A DNA stretch of 64,000 nucleotides from Acheta domesticus (Eukaryota > Arthropoda > Insecta > Orthoptera > Gryllidae): assembly GCA_031308135.1 (NCBI GenBank), contig JAHLJT010009419.1, positions 32,552,863 to 32,616,862 on the forward strand, written 5' to 3'. The notes below the pieces were generated by a model, which was not told the DNA's origin, searched no databases, and saw nothing but the letters and a program-made list of their open reading frames with translations. The translations under genes were made by a program, and so were the position numbers. Positions 13,138 through 25,194 of this stretch are shown here, in pieces (positions within the stretch are counted from its first letter, which is position 1; each line of letters starts with the position of its first letter).

Positions 13138-13725
13138 TACCGCCCGCCTTAACCACCGGCCCCTTTAACCACCGCCCGCCTTAACCACCGCCCGCCTTAA
13201 CCACCGCCCGCCTTAACCACCGCCCGCCTTAACCACCGCCCGCCTTAACCACCGCCCGCCTTAACCACCGCCCGCCTTAACCACCGCCCGCCTTAACCAC
13301 TCGCCCGCCTTAACCACCGCCCGCCTTAACCACCGCCCGCCTTAACCACCGCCCACCTTAACCACCGCCCGCCTTAACCACCGCCCGCCTTAACCACCGC
13401 CCGCCTTAACCACCGCCCGCCTTAACCACCGCTCGCCTTAACCACCGCCCGCCTTAACCACCGCCCGCCTTAAACACCGCCCGCCTTAAACACCGCCCGC
13501 CTTAACCACCGCCCGCCTTAACCACCGCTCGCCTTAACCACCGCCCGCCTTAACCACCGCCCGCCTTAACCACCGCTCGCCTTAACCACCGCCCGCCTTA
13601 ACCACCGCCCGCCTTAAACACCGCCCGCCTTAAACACCGCCCGCCTTAAACACGCCCGCCTTAACCACCGCCCGCCTTAACCACCGCCCGCCTTAACCAC
13701 CGCCCGCCTTAACCACCGCCCGCCT
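13138..13725. repeat. 16-bp minisatellite, about 36 copies
   Basis: Near-perfect tandem repeats of ACCGCCCGCCTTAACC, with occasional variants (CTCGCC, AAACACC, CCCACC and one 15-bp unit near 13650). Flanks at 13010-13137 and 13726-13910 hold related degenerate units with CTTCATACCCGCC, CTTCACCC and similar sequence. There is no spacer diversity, so it is a VNTR and not a CRISPR-like array. Confidence 0.95.
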
Positions 13726-13910
13726 TCATACCCGCCCACCTTCATACCCGCCCACCTTCACCCGGTCCACCTTCACCCCGACCACCTTTACCCCATCCGC
13801 CTTCACCCCGACCACCTTAACCCCATCCGCCTTCACCCTGTCCACCTTCACCCTGACCGCCGTCATACTCGCCCATCTTCACAGGTCCACCTTCACCCCG
13901 TCCGCCTTCA

Positions 13911-14870
13911 CCCTCCCCGTTCCCCGCCCGATGCCCGGCGCCCAGCGCCCGGCGCCCGCGGCGCCTCCGCGTCCGAAGAATGCAAGTGAGAATGTGTAAC
14001 ATTCCGACGCATTCCACCGTTATGTTGGTATGCCGCTGACCCGGAGCCGTAGCAGGAGCCGGCGCTTGCCGCCCGCCGCGCCGCCCGCCCGCCCGCCAGA
14101 CCGGCTACTGCCGTTCGGGCGCAGCGCCTGCAATAAGGGAGGGGCCTTGCCGCGCGCACTCCGGGATGCACTCCGCGCTCGTCCCCCCCCCCACTCCCGC
14201 GTCACTCGCATGCACCTTGCGCGCACAGAGTGAATCTTCTCCGAGAACTTTTAAGAGGGCTGAGGGACTCTCAATAGTTCAGGTCTCTTCCATCTCTTCG
14301 AATGTAATGTTTTAGATATGGCATACGTCCAAGGACAATAAGGACAAAATGTGAAGATAATAAAATATTAATTAGAAATTATCCGAATTTAATTGTAATA
14401 AGATTTTTCCGTCGAGAATTAGCCGTTGAGAATTCAAAGCAGACTTAAGTAAGTCTATCTAATCCTCGTGGATATCCGGGTGGCTTCGCGTAGCAGGCAG
14501 TTTTGCAGATAAGCGAGAACATTCGACTCTGGCGACAGAAATCTGGCGGCGGAAAATCCACGAGTTCTTTAAACGTTTTGAGTTTCTCTTAACCTATACA
14601 GGCAACATATTTAAACTTGTATTATTGTATTCCCAATTGCGTTTTATATAAAGGTTTGTGTTATGTGTCACTCAAAATAAAGTGTTTTATTAGGCCCTAA
14701 TTCTCTTCGAAAATCGTCGTTAGAATGTGATGCATCAGTTGCCGCCTGCAACTCATACTTTCGTCCCTCGTCGCGTGAGAATACAGATTCCTCAAACGTG
14801 CTCTAGAAACATCTCAGCCATCGAGCAGGAGATCCGGAGTTTCCGGGTGCCAGATCTCTCGAGAATTAAC
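13911..14870. other. GC-rich block followed by AT-rich sequence, no gene recognised
   Basis: 13911-14230 is CpG-dense with short GCC repeats. 14231-14870 is ordinary AT-rich sequence. The open frames in the GC block are low-complexity. Confidence 0.4.
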
Positions 14871-15440
14871 TGGTGTTGCCTGGCGGGCGCCGGGTGAGGC
14901 GGAGCCGGGGGTGGGGCGGAGTTGGGTGGGGGGTGGGGGTGGAAACGGATGGGCACAGTGGGCAGGGCGGGGCCGGGCGTAGAGAGGATCGACGCAAGCG
15001 AGCAGTAGAAGAACAGCACGCCGCATGGCACAGAGCGGCTGGAGGGAGCGGAGCTTGGCGTGGTCTGGCCTGGCCTGGCAGAAGCGTACGGGGCGGGGCA
15101 GGTCTATACGGCGCGGGACAAGCCTTCTCGGAACGGGGCAAGCCTTCGCGGGCAAGGTGGGCCTTCACGGAGCGGAGCAGGTCTGTACGGCGCGGGACAA
15201 GCCTTCTCGGAACGGGGCAAGCCTTCGCGGGCGAGGTGGGTCTTGACGGGGCGAGGCAGGACTGTACGGGGCTCGACAGGTCTGTTTGGGGCAGGACAAT
15301 TTGTATGGGGGCAGGGAGAGGCGGGGCCTTATGGGCTGGACGGAGCGGAGCGAAGTGAGACTTGTTGGGACGGGTCGGAGCTGTGAGCAGCGGGACAGGG
15401 CAGGGCAGGGCAGGATGCGACAGGGTGGGGACGGAGTGAG
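14871..15440. repeat. G-rich block with an 81-bp direct repeat
   Basis: Two adjacent copies begin near 15100 and 15181: GTCT(A/G)TACGGCGCGGGACA, then AGCCTTCTCGGAACGGGGCA, then AGCCTTCGCGGGC. They differ at only a few sites over the first 60 bp. More diverged GGGGCAGGACA-type units follow to about 15420. Long open frames on both strands here come from the repeat. Confidence 0.75.
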
Positions 15441-15445
15441 GGATG

Positions 15446-15692
15446 GTGTACAGCAGTAGTGTCAAGGTCTTCTACTGGTGGCTGTGGCACGCGTCGTGGC
15501 ACCGTAGCATGCCACGAGCTTCTCTGCGCAACGAGTGTCGGGAAACGAACTATTAGTAACCCCGACGTTTTACAGATGGGATGGCGTTGTCTCTGGTGGC
15601 GGGTTAATGACTTGCTTGGAGGGGCGATTTCGTCGCGGCACTCGTGCCGCGGACTCCCGCTCATGGCATCGACCTTGACTACACTGGTGTAC
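15446..15692. mobile_element. MITE family 1, copy 1
   Basis: The ends are inverted: GTGTACAGCAGTAGTGTCAAGGTC on the left against the complement of GACCTTGACTACACTGGTGTAC on the right. A second copy at 36190-36505 shares TGTCAAGGTCTTCT, TCGTGGCACCGT, GCATGCCA and the right-end CCACGGACTCCCGCT-like block (CCGCGGACTCCCGCT here). Two dispersed copies with inverted ends support a non-autonomous DNA transposon. Confidence 0.7.
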
Positions 15693-18179
15693 AGTGAAGG
15701 AAGGGGGGCGTCGGAGCGGGCGACGGCAGGGGGGGGCGCGGACGGCGCCGGCGCCTCCAGGAATCCCACTCCGCGTTTCCGGGACACCCGGATCCCCGGC
15801 GGGCGCGCAAGTGGGCGGGCGAGTGGGCGAGTGGGCGGGAGAGGCGGAGATCGCCCGGCGCCGCGGCGCCCACCGACATTACCGCCAACGTCTCGCATGT
15901 TTTGTGGGACAAGCAAGCGTCTTGCTTCGCTTCGGATCAAGCCTCACACGTCATACGCAAATGTGAAAATACAACGCAAAAGAGCACGTCTTCTGCAATT
16001 TTGTCGTAACTCAAAAATATGCGTTCTCTTCAAAGTGTGTTCCAAAGCGTGGGATCATTCAAAATGTTTTTTTTATTTCAATTAAAAATAGATAAAAATT
16101 CACACTAATGTTGATTGATTTTTAATTTCGTAGGTTGGATATTTTGTAATGAATAGGAGGAAAAAACTGATACTGATTAACTTTCATTTGTTTTAGTATT
16201 AATTTTGTAACTGTTAGAAGAAAGGCAATAACATTCTTGAATCATCTGAATAAAATTAACGCGATCTCACCAATTGCAATTTCTTGCCTTCAATGTATAC
16301 TAATATACAGAAACTGGCACCTCTATTAGTTAAATGATGATTAATATACTAGTTAACCTTCGAACAATTTATTATCAATTCATATAAACTAATTATAAGA
16401 TACCAATTAATTATTTCTTGTGCGACCAACATCAGTTTTCTAATCATCGATCTTTTGTCGTCTCCACCTATCCAATATATTGTATTGTTAACTCGTTTTT
16501 CTGTTTTCTTGTAGTACATCACAAATACCTCTACCATGTATAAGACGTTATTACTACATAATTCTTAGGTCATCCGCATGTTAGGTTGATCTCGTGTAAA
16601 CCTTTTTTTAAGTCCGTGCAGTTGAAAAAATTGTTAATTTTCAGTTGATTAATTTTATTCTTGTTGATTTCCGTAAACAATTACAGACCAGCGCCTCCTG
16701 CGAGATTGGTTTTAATTTCAATTTTATGCTCTCTTAAAAGAATTGTTTCTTCAATTTTAGAAAATCTTCTGGTCTTTTAATTTTATATATGAACATGCGT
16801 CTACTTCATAAATTAATGCATGGTACCTAGCATTTAGGCGGTCGCGAGGCGAGAAGAACAAGTGGAGCTTGATGTTGTGAGGTGGATGGAGCAAGGATGG
16901 CCGGGACGGAAGATAGAGGTGGTGAAGGATGAAAAGGTGGGACTGTGCATAATGGGATAACCCCTAGGAAGGCTTAGTAAGATCGCCCAAGCACACAGCT
17001 TGGCAAGTTGTGTTAAACGAAGTGGATAGGATCTGTACAGTGGGTCACCTGAGTGGTGCTGGCAGGGATGCTCACGGATAAAAACGAGATGGTTAGGGAT
17101 GCACACATGTGAATAACGAGAGAGGAGATAGCTGGGTAGGCAGGGCGGAATCTCAGAGGATCTGAGGTCGGAGTGGAGCTGTACGAGATGGCACGGTGCG
17201 TACAAGACTGACGAGACAGGGTGGGGTGGAATTCGACGTGGGACAATGGCGGAGAAGAGTAGTCGGAACCGGGAGGAGCGGGAAGAGGCGACGTGAAAAG
17301 GGTCGGGCGAGACTGGATGCAACCGGAAACTGACCGAAACGGTTGGGAGCGGGACGGGGCTTGGCGACACTGGGAAAGGCTTAAAATAGCCGCGGAGACG
17401 GACGGGAGGGCGGCGGCGGCGGCGGCAGTGGAGCAGCGCGCGAATTCCGCGCGACGTGTAAAACCTCGTCAGCGGCCGACGGCAGGTCGTAAACAACTGG
17501 CGCCAGGCGCGCGCCCCAATTCGGAGGAGGAGGAGGAGGAGTAGGCGGTGGCCAGAATTGTTCACCCATGACAACGGATACAAGATGGCGCGGAGAACGT
17601 TGGGGAAGTCAATAAGGCTCCTGTTTGTACTTTTGTCACGTCGCCGCTTTTGTCGCCTTAAACAGGCATCACACCTAATGAAGAAATGGTTGAATCTGTC
17701 ATTTAATCATAAAAATGATTGAATCTTGTGCCATTTAATAGATTTTATCCCAGGAAAAAGACGATACATACAAGGATCATACGATAAACCGTATAATTGG
17801 ACGGTGTGTTGTTTTGGGAAGTTTCAAATACTATAAAAGACGTGTAATGATGTACATACCACAATCTTTCAAAACAATGTTATAAAAATGTTAATTGTGA
17901 TAATTAAGCTTATTTATTTTCAGACAAGCATAGTATTATACTAAATAAGTTTCAGTAAAGGAAGTTGTACTAAATAAATTTCTAAAGTACATTTCTTCTG
18001 AGAACTAAAGCTTGAGACGTGGCAACAATACTTGATCACATTTTTCATTAAGGAGCAATCTACGATACATTTCTGTCTGAGCGAGAACCCAAAAGATTAA
18101 CTCACCATTTCTTTAGTCGAAGAGGTTAAGACAAGGGCGCGGAAAAAATCGTGACCATTGAGACAGTTGCAGAGCGAAA
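15693..18179. other. Non-coding sequence with GC-rich segments
   Basis: 15700-15900 and 17290-17540 are GC-rich with (GGC)n and (GGA)n runs. The rest is AT-rich. A short Met-initiated frame at about 17585 (MARRTLGKSIRLLFVLLS) follows the second GC-rich segment and is discussed as a weak candidate for the missing first exon. No other coding evidence. Confidence 0.4.
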
Positions 18180-18350
18180 CAATTTGCACGTTAAGCTTGT
18201 TTTAGTCCCCATTGGAAGTTCACAAAGTGGCATCGCTTTTGCTGGCTTTGCTCTTTCGTTCGCCACGTGGAGACATCGAACCTCAACGCACTCTTGACTC
18301 GACGTTTTGCTACAAATGCGCTACCAACTGAAACGGGACGTTTCCAGTTC
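18180..18350 (-). mobile_element. tRNA-derived SINE fragment, reverse orientation
   Basis: On the minus strand TCAGTTGGTAGCGC (complement of 18318-18331) matches a tRNA A box. GAGGTTCGATGTC (complement of 18272-18284) matches a B box at normal spacing. The intervening sequence does not make a convincing tRNA fold by eye, and non-tRNA sequence continues beyond the B box. That points to a SINE head rather than a tRNA gene. Confidence 0.6.
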
Positions 18351-19930
18351 GAAATGCCTGGGTGACGCCGTAATCCGCCGCTAACTGCATACTTGAAAGA
18401 AGCTTTACAATTCCTTATACGAGTCATTTCTCTCGAATGCATAATTATGAAACTAATTGATGTTATAAGTGAATACTAATTATTATTGCAAAATGTACAT
18501 TTAGTTTTTAATGTATAGATATCATAATACAATTCTCATTTTTGCACTGAACTGTTCATTTTAGACTTGCAAAAATATGAAATACTTCATATAATTTTTC
18601 ACGCTATCAAATACCATTATTTGTATTACAAACCTGAGCTGCAGTTTTCTTGATTCCATCTTTCCAAGCTACACATCTTTTTAAAAATCTCATTTCCGTG
18701 ATTTTCTATTTCTAAATAATTCTTTGCAACATTAAAGGAAAAAATGTACTAAATTTTCACTCACAATCATTTTTCTAACAACGTTTTTGCAATGGGTTAA
18801 TTAATAAGATAACACAATTTTGGAGTGTTCATAACCGGATCAATGTTGTCACTGACTGGGTCCACGAGACAATGGTGTCCATCGACTGGACGTGGTTTGT
18901 GTCTATCCACTAATTCATTCCCATCGTCTGCAAACATTATCTTCCATCTTTACCACAAAATACAACAAAATAAAACGACTCTTGGCTAAAATGCATTACC
19001 CGTTTTTCTCTTTCCTTTTTGTCTCCCGAGCAGTGACGAAGAATGCTGAACTGCTTGAGTAGTTCTGCAAAGAAACCATGAGGCGGCAGGTGGCGTTGGC
19101 GACGGCAGCCAGTTACATCAGGCCTTGGCCCTGGTCCAGAACAGCGTCGATGCCGCCCGCCCCTACCCGCCTCACCACGCCCATCGCCCACACGTCACCC
19201 CCACCCCCGCGCCCGCCCCCGCCCCTGCTCCTTCCTCCACCACCCAAACTGGCTGCAGCTTCGCGCCGGTGATCTGCGTCCCGCCCCTGCACCTGCTGCG
19301 TGCCTTCTCAACGTTTGAATCCCTTCCACTTCCATCACAGATCGCTCAAGGACCGACGCCTCCAATAAGCCGTTGAAATTATTTACTCCGCGACACCTCG
19401 AAAAATATATTGTTACGAAATGGAATTATACATTTCTTCGAGTTGTATGAATTCGTGGTAAAAGAGACAATCGGGGGATGTCGCGTCGGTTACCACGGAT
19501 GCATGTTTGTTAGAAGGAGACTGGGTCGAGTTTGCTAGAGAATGATCGCCTGAATGTAGGACGGATATATTAGGGACATTCTGGTTTTAAAATCCAAATA
19601 GTAGCGACTTCAGATTATTGGATGTTTGGCGAAAACTTGGGGAAAGTACTTCAGCAAATTAGTCGCTGGTTCTAAAGTAAGGAATAAGATATCTGCGGTA
19701 GTGGGGAAGATAATATTTGCCAATTGATTACGTCTACATGAATTCAGGAGCAATATATTAGCTTTGTGTTTGAACTTAAAGTGTTCATGTTTAAATTACC
19801 TCAAGAAAGAGGCCAACGGATAGCGACGTTTGGCGAGTGGCAATTCATCTGCATTTGAATTTATGGACGTTACCAAGGATTGCGGCGTTTACGTATTCAT
19901 ACACTGTTGCGGGAGCATTACGTTCCGTAG
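18351..19930. other. Non-coding sequence
   Basis: AT-rich with one C-rich stretch near 19140-19290. No exon or RNA gene recognised. Confidence 0.5.
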
Positions 19931-19997
19931 ATTCAAACACACACACACACATACATACACACAAACATACACACAAACATACACACACACACACACA

Positions 19998-20047
<50 letters not shown>
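19931..20047. repeat. Compound (CA)n-(TA)n microsatellite
   Basis: Interrupted (CA)n with CATACA variants up to about 20000, followed by about 22 TA dinucleotides. The Thr-His and Ile-Tyr frames here are repeat artefacts. Confidence 0.95.
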
Positions 20048-20053
<6 letters not shown>

Positions 20054-21344
20054 ACAATACTATTACAAAATATGGAGGGTACAATGGCTTTTCATGCTGT
20101 TTGTTTCACATTGTGTTTTTGTTTAGCCATGGGTGTTACTCATATCCGCTTAGCTTTCCAGAAAAATAATACTTATTCTTCTCAAACCTATTTTCTTATT
20201 GATGTTCATGTCGACTGGTGCTTTATTGGAGATTGGAACTCGAGCACGACCACCCGCAAATCGCCGATGCATATCAAAACAGTTTGCCAACGCCCTCGCA
20301 CCAACTGCAGAACGGCCTTGAGGCGCAGGCGTTCACAAAGCAAGGACACGCCTTCGGGGTTGCTGACCTGAAATCGAGATCTTTGACACAATATGAACTC
20401 CCGTGGTTGTTCTTAGTTTCGGGCGTTTCTTTAGAGTTCGTGTCCTTCTACCGTCACTCGTTCCTCTGTTCCGCCGTTTCGTATGAATACAATGGCCGTG
20501 TCAAGCGAAACGAGAGGAAACGACAGTAGTTTAGTGATGACGACATCGTCTCTCTGCGGTTGCAAGTAGTGCCAAGGTCGGCTGCAGCTACATATCATTG
20601 GTAGAGGAAGTTGCGACAAAGGAAATTGCGTGAGCAGGAAGGGGGGGGGCACAGTCCGATGTGACGAATTACGAATAAGGGTAAAATACCAATGCAATTA
20701 GTCACCACACGACCAGGCTTTTTGCATTACGCGTTAATCGTATTTCGAAATCATTTAATGCGCTATTGCGATCAAAAAAGATAATTAATAGCCTATTTTT
20801 TCACAATATCTACAAATAATTAAAATAAAGTTTATAAATTTCATAATATCGTGTCAATAAAAAACTCCTACCTTTTTGCAATTATAATACATTGAAATAA
20901 ATAAACTTCGCTGAAATACGATATTCAATATTTTTATTCTTCTTGCTTTTAAACCCTGACATTATTATATATGGTCAGAAATGATTTTAAAAACCGTTCC
21001 AAGATCATCTTAAGTTACAAAATATCATGCGCCGATAACTGTTCATTGCAAAAAGGAAAAATCATCAATATTTCTTCAATCTAAATTACAAATTCTTAAG
21101 TTTTGTACAAATATGTGAAACAATATTTGGATAGAAAGTGTGTGAGTGGCATCTAACCCCAAACTACACAATCACGTACTGGCGGGAAAGTTATCAACAA
21201 ATTCATAGCTCCGTGAGTCTAATGTCAGTTAATGTAAAAAATATACCTTTGACCTTTTAATGGAAGTTAAGTAAAAACGTTCAGGGTTGTGAAAGGCTGT
21301 CTCAATTGCATTACAATGTTCGTGCTTTCAACTCTTCATAAGCA
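20048..21344. other. Non-coding sequence; one signal-peptide-like frame at about 20084
   Basis: The frame MAFHAVCFTLCFCLAM begins at 20084 and is discussed under findings as an unproven first-exon candidate. Otherwise AT-rich with no recognised feature. Confidence 0.35.
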
Positions 21345-21720
21345 GGACAACTTGGCTGTGATAGCTCAAGGGAAACTCAGTTGCTTCAGCAGCATCGTTG
21401 ATCGGATGGACTAGGGTTCGAGTCAACGGTGGAAGGTTTTCGAAATTAGCTACCTAGGTGGGTCGAATACGAGAATTCTAGCGACCGACTTTTCTCATCA
21501 GTAGTTTCCCGTGGTTTCTCCGATCAATCCCACACGAATGCCGCATCAGTACCGTAAGAAACAGGCAACGAACAGCGTGCTATCTTTCTTTCCTAATCCG
21601 TGTCTACTTCTCTCCCCTAAAACACAACTTACGTGAACGAGATCATACATGTCGGGAACTTAGAAGTTTCTACGACTAGGCGGTGCCGGCTGGGGAAGTT
21701 ACCTGATGGATGGGGAACCC
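21345..21720 (+). mobile_element. SINE, family E, copy 1
   Basis: GTGATAGCTCAAGGGAAACT (A-box-like) and AGGGTTCGAGTCAACG (B box, near 21413) are followed by GGTGGGTCGAATACGAG and AATTCTAGCG(A/T)CCG, then TTTCTCCGATC. The same order is found at 59170-59930, which is interrupted there by a hAT-type MITE. Confidence 0.65.
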
Positions 21721-23121
21721 TGCAAGTCGACATGCTGAATCTCACGTTTTAGCGGGCGAGAAACACAACCTCCTGATATAATATGCTACATTTATAGGAC
21801 TAATGACCTATATATCTGACGCACTCGGAATAAATGAATACTCATTCTTCTGATCAATATCCGTCCACACCGCTCTTTGGGCCATTTGCTAGGAAGCGAT
21901 TTTATGCCTGGTCCGCAGGGACCTCTTCACTGTCGTTGGATTAGTGAACCAGCATTAAGGGCCCTGTTTGAGCCAGCGTCGCAAGCCAGCCGAAGGGCAA
22001 ACCTAGCCTACACCATTTGAAACCATATCACTCCTCATTTTTCATACAGGTTGTTCCACTGTTTGAACTACGCGGCGGTAGCGCCAGATTTCGAACCGAT
22101 CCAAGCCCGCCTGTGCAAGCTTCGACTGAGAGTGTATGGGGCGCGTAAGTGCCCGCGCCCGCGCGCTGGCTCTTAACAGCTCCCGCGTGCACTTCGGAGC
22201 AAACCATTAGCGCTCGGCGCCGCGTGCGAGAGGTAATTTACGTAATACAGGCACTTGACTCGCTTTAGCTCCGAGTTAACGGGTCAGGGAAAAGACTTAT
22301 CCTTGCTCTCCATTCGTCGATTTCACGCTGCAACGTGCAAGCGCCTTTCCCGCCGGTGCGCTGCCCGCCTGCGTGCGTGCGGTGGTAGCCGACCGTGAAT
22401 GACACATGCGATCGACTTGTTCCAGCGTGGCGGTCTCCTTACGAGGTATCAGATTGAACCCCAGACAACGTCCGTGCAAGCTTGAGCGTTATCTGTTGAT
22501 GAATTAATGTTTCTATGTCATAGGAAATACGTTCAAGGAAATATAGTTGCGAAAAACGTGGAAATGTATTGCAACTAAGCAACCGGGTCGTAGTTTTGTG
22601 CTGTATGTTGATTAATTCGATAACATTCCCACTAAGCAGTTTGCTTAGCTTATAGGTTGAACAACTTTCCAAGGAGCGTTTCTCTAATTTTCACGGTCGT
22701 TAGCTCCACTTTTCCTTTTATAGGTACTGAAAAAGTATTCAATGTATAATTAGATCCGCCAACGGACACTACATTTGTGTTTTGCCTTCTGTTCACTCTT
22801 CTCAAATTAGCTTTTTTGGGTACAATTTCTGCATTTCTCCTCAATCCTCTTGCAACCTTTTCCCCTTTATCTTCCAATAAAGACTCTGTTTCTTCAAAAC
22901 ATATCTTCGCATCACAAGTGTGTTGCTTTCTTATCTTATTTTACGGAAGTTTTATCTCCATTTATCACTTCTCAATGATTTTTCATTGCACCTCAATGAT
23001 TTTCAATCCTCCAGAATTAAGTTCATTCCTGTAAAATTGATAGTAGCATCTTTGTGTACGCGTACTGCAATGTGTTCCGTTGAATCAACATGGCTGTCGC
23101 CTCCCTTGTTCCAATATGATC
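21721..23121. other. Non-coding sequence, GC-rich at 22100-22400
   Basis: No exon or RNA gene recognised. The GC-rich segment has no recognisable protein frame. Confidence 0.45.
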
Positions 23122-23338
23122 TATACCTTTTTGCCTGGGAGACGTCGCGTCCAAGGCACAGATAAAAACACAGTCATGAAACGACCTTCCTCAGGGCGAA
23201 ATGAGGGGAGGTGAACTGCGCACAGAGAGAAAGAGGTTCTCCACTACCCACCAGCTGATCGACTAATGGGGAAAAAATGACGGCCTAAATTTTTGCATCT
23301 GTGCCTAGGACGCGGCGCCTCCCTGGCAACCAGGTATA
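23122..23338. repeat. Foldback repeat, family P, copy 1
   Basis: A left arm at about 23122-23172 (TATACCT...GGGAGACGTCGCGTCC, AAGGCACAGAT) is the imperfect complement of a right arm at about 23288-23338 (ATCTGTGCCTAGGACGCGGC, then GCCTCCC...AGGTATA). The arms are about 50 bp around a loop of about 115 bp. The same sequence family forms the hairpin at 38730-38899 and a single arm at about 23428-23525. Confidence 0.7.
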
Positions 23339-24053
23339 CTGACTCCGACCGTTGAAGCCTACACTTTTATTTGACTAACCCCTACGGGAAGAAACACAAA
23401 TTCACTCGTGAGTTTTCCAACTGCTCGCCCTGGGGAAGGTCGCATCGTGACGACCGAAATGTTGACACATGTGCCTAAGTCTTCCGAACAGCCCGGTACA
23501 TACTGACTCCGGTCGCCGAAGCCTCTGTCGCGGGATATAAATTAGATATACTAGTTTAGTTGTAAGTAGTCTATTCAAGATTAGGAAAATCCGGCAGACG
23601 TTGTTCTGTCCATCTCTCTCTTCCCCCTCTGATCACCCTCTCTCTCTATCTCTCCCTCCTTCCCTCCCCCTGTCCCTGTCTGTCTCTGAGTGTTTCTCTC
23701 TGTCTCTACCGCTCTCTGTCCCTCTCATTCACATTTACTAGCTCATTCTGTAGATTACGGTGTGATGAATGTTTTTTTGAGGCCCTTGGCCTCAAAATTT
23801 TAGTTTTTAAGGATCGATTCAACGGTGTCGGGGTTTTTAAGGAGATCGATCCAACAGTGTCCATGTCCATGTCCATCGATCCATCCATTATGTGTGTGTT
23901 TATATATAAACGCCCTCCCTTACATTACTTAAGCCTAATCGGCTGTTGTAAAGAATTTGTAAGTCACTAATGTGAATAAACTCTCGCCTCTCCGGGGTTA
24001 CAGGAGAGAGGATAAAAAAAAGTGTGTGCTAAGGGCTGTGTTTTCTGTTGCAG
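23339..24053. other. Non-coding sequence before Skeletor exon a
   Basis: Includes a third half-copy of the family P repeat (23428-23525: GACGACCGAAATGTTGACAC, then ATGTGCCTA and TACTGACTCCGGTCGC) and a CT-rich stretch at 23610-23720. It ends in the polypyrimidine tract and CAG acceptor of exon a. Confidence 0.55.
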
Positions 24054-24203
24054 CGGCGGCGCGGGCGGCGGAGGGCGACGGCTACTACGGCAAGTTCATC
24101 GGCAAGCTGAAGCAGCTGCACCACGGCGTGTCGGGCGACGTGTATGCCGTGGACGCGCGCACGCTGCACATCCGCAACTTCAACTACGACGGCGAAGGAC
24201 CCG
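24054..24203 (+). CDS. Skeletor: Skeletor exon a (start of first DM13 domain)
   Basis: Internal coding exon. The acceptor follows a T-rich tract ending TTGCAG, and the donor is CCG|GTAAGG. The exon starts at codon position 2 and ends after codon position 1 (phase 1 on both sides). It encodes an Ala-rich start (AARAAEG), then GDGYYGKFIGKLKQLHHGV, SGDVYAVDARTLHIRNF and NYDGEGP. This is the beginning of a DM13 domain, with the hallmark run of G-K-L, H-H-G-V-S-G, V-D-x-x-T-L and F-x-Y-D-G. The Ala-Arg-Ala stretch before the domain would suit a signal-peptidase site, so the preceding exon should carry the initiator Met and hydrophobic core. DM13-DOMON proteins of insects (Skeletor, Knickkopf) are mostly thought to be extracellular; Drosophila Skeletor was also reported as a spindle-matrix component. 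The wording of this and the later exons fits Skeletor better than Knickkopf. The upstream open frame (Met at 23972) is intronic read-through. Confidence 0.93.
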
Positions 24204-25194
24204 GTAAGGACCCAACCACCTCCTTCTGCTCCTACACGCAACACTCGGCTACCACTCGGCGATTATTGTTTTCCGAAAGGGGAAATGTAGGGCTGAAGGA
24301 GATATGAGGAAAAGACAACATGAAGTATTAGGGGATTGAAAAAATCAATAAATAAATAGCTACCCACCATTAATGGTGGTGAGGCTCAGGTGATAGGGCC
24401 TGCTCCTCATCACCATTGATCACCGCCATCCTCAGGCCTCAGGGCCATTTGGCCACATTCAAAAGTTAAACACAATAGTACAAAACAAAAAGGAGACCAT
24501 TCAAAGAAAACACGTAAGCAATTAGAGAAAAAGGGTTTCTCACATGTACGCCGAGAGTGAAAACGAGATAGTACGGGGTTGATAGAAAAGAAATACTCTC
24601 AGAGTAATTGTGTGATTACATTCATAAACTTCGAGTTAGAGATGAATTTAAAATAGATTTAGCATACGAATCAATGAAACGCACGTTATCAGATCTTAAG
24701 GAGAAAATGAAAATGTGAACATATCTTGTTATTTGAGTCTAATGACCTGTCTCTAAAAACTCGTTCATTGCTAATTTCTCCATTTGTATTTCTCCATAAT
24801 GTATTCCCCATTTGGGCGTTCACCGCTACAATTTTTGTCTCCTGCTGAAATCACAATGAAAAAATATCCAGCGGCTCCAATAGAGATAGAGGACTCGTAA
24901 TTCCAACAACGGATGTTCCGGACGAGACACATTAGGAGAAAGGAATAGGGACGAATGAGGCAGCGAAGGCAATTTGTCGAGGGGTCAGATATCCTAACAT
25001 TATTCCCATCCTCTGCTAAAGGTTGGGCGTCAGGTTAGGTTAACCCCTGACCCTGTAAATAGAATTAAAGTTGAGAAGCACCAGTCACAAGAAAAACAGA
25101 CTAGATCATTTGAATTAAGACCAAAGCAGGTCAAAAGAACACGAATAAGAGAAATGAATACAAAAATGTAACGTACAGGCGATGTTACGACCGA
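24204..25194. other. Skeletor: Skeletor intron a-b, first part
   Basis: AT-rich intronic sequence with no recognised element. The intron runs from 24204 to 30970. Confidence 0.6.

Noticed and set aside
13138..13725. CRISPR-like regular repeats
   Set aside because: No unique spacers, 16-bp period, eukaryotic context: a minisatellite.
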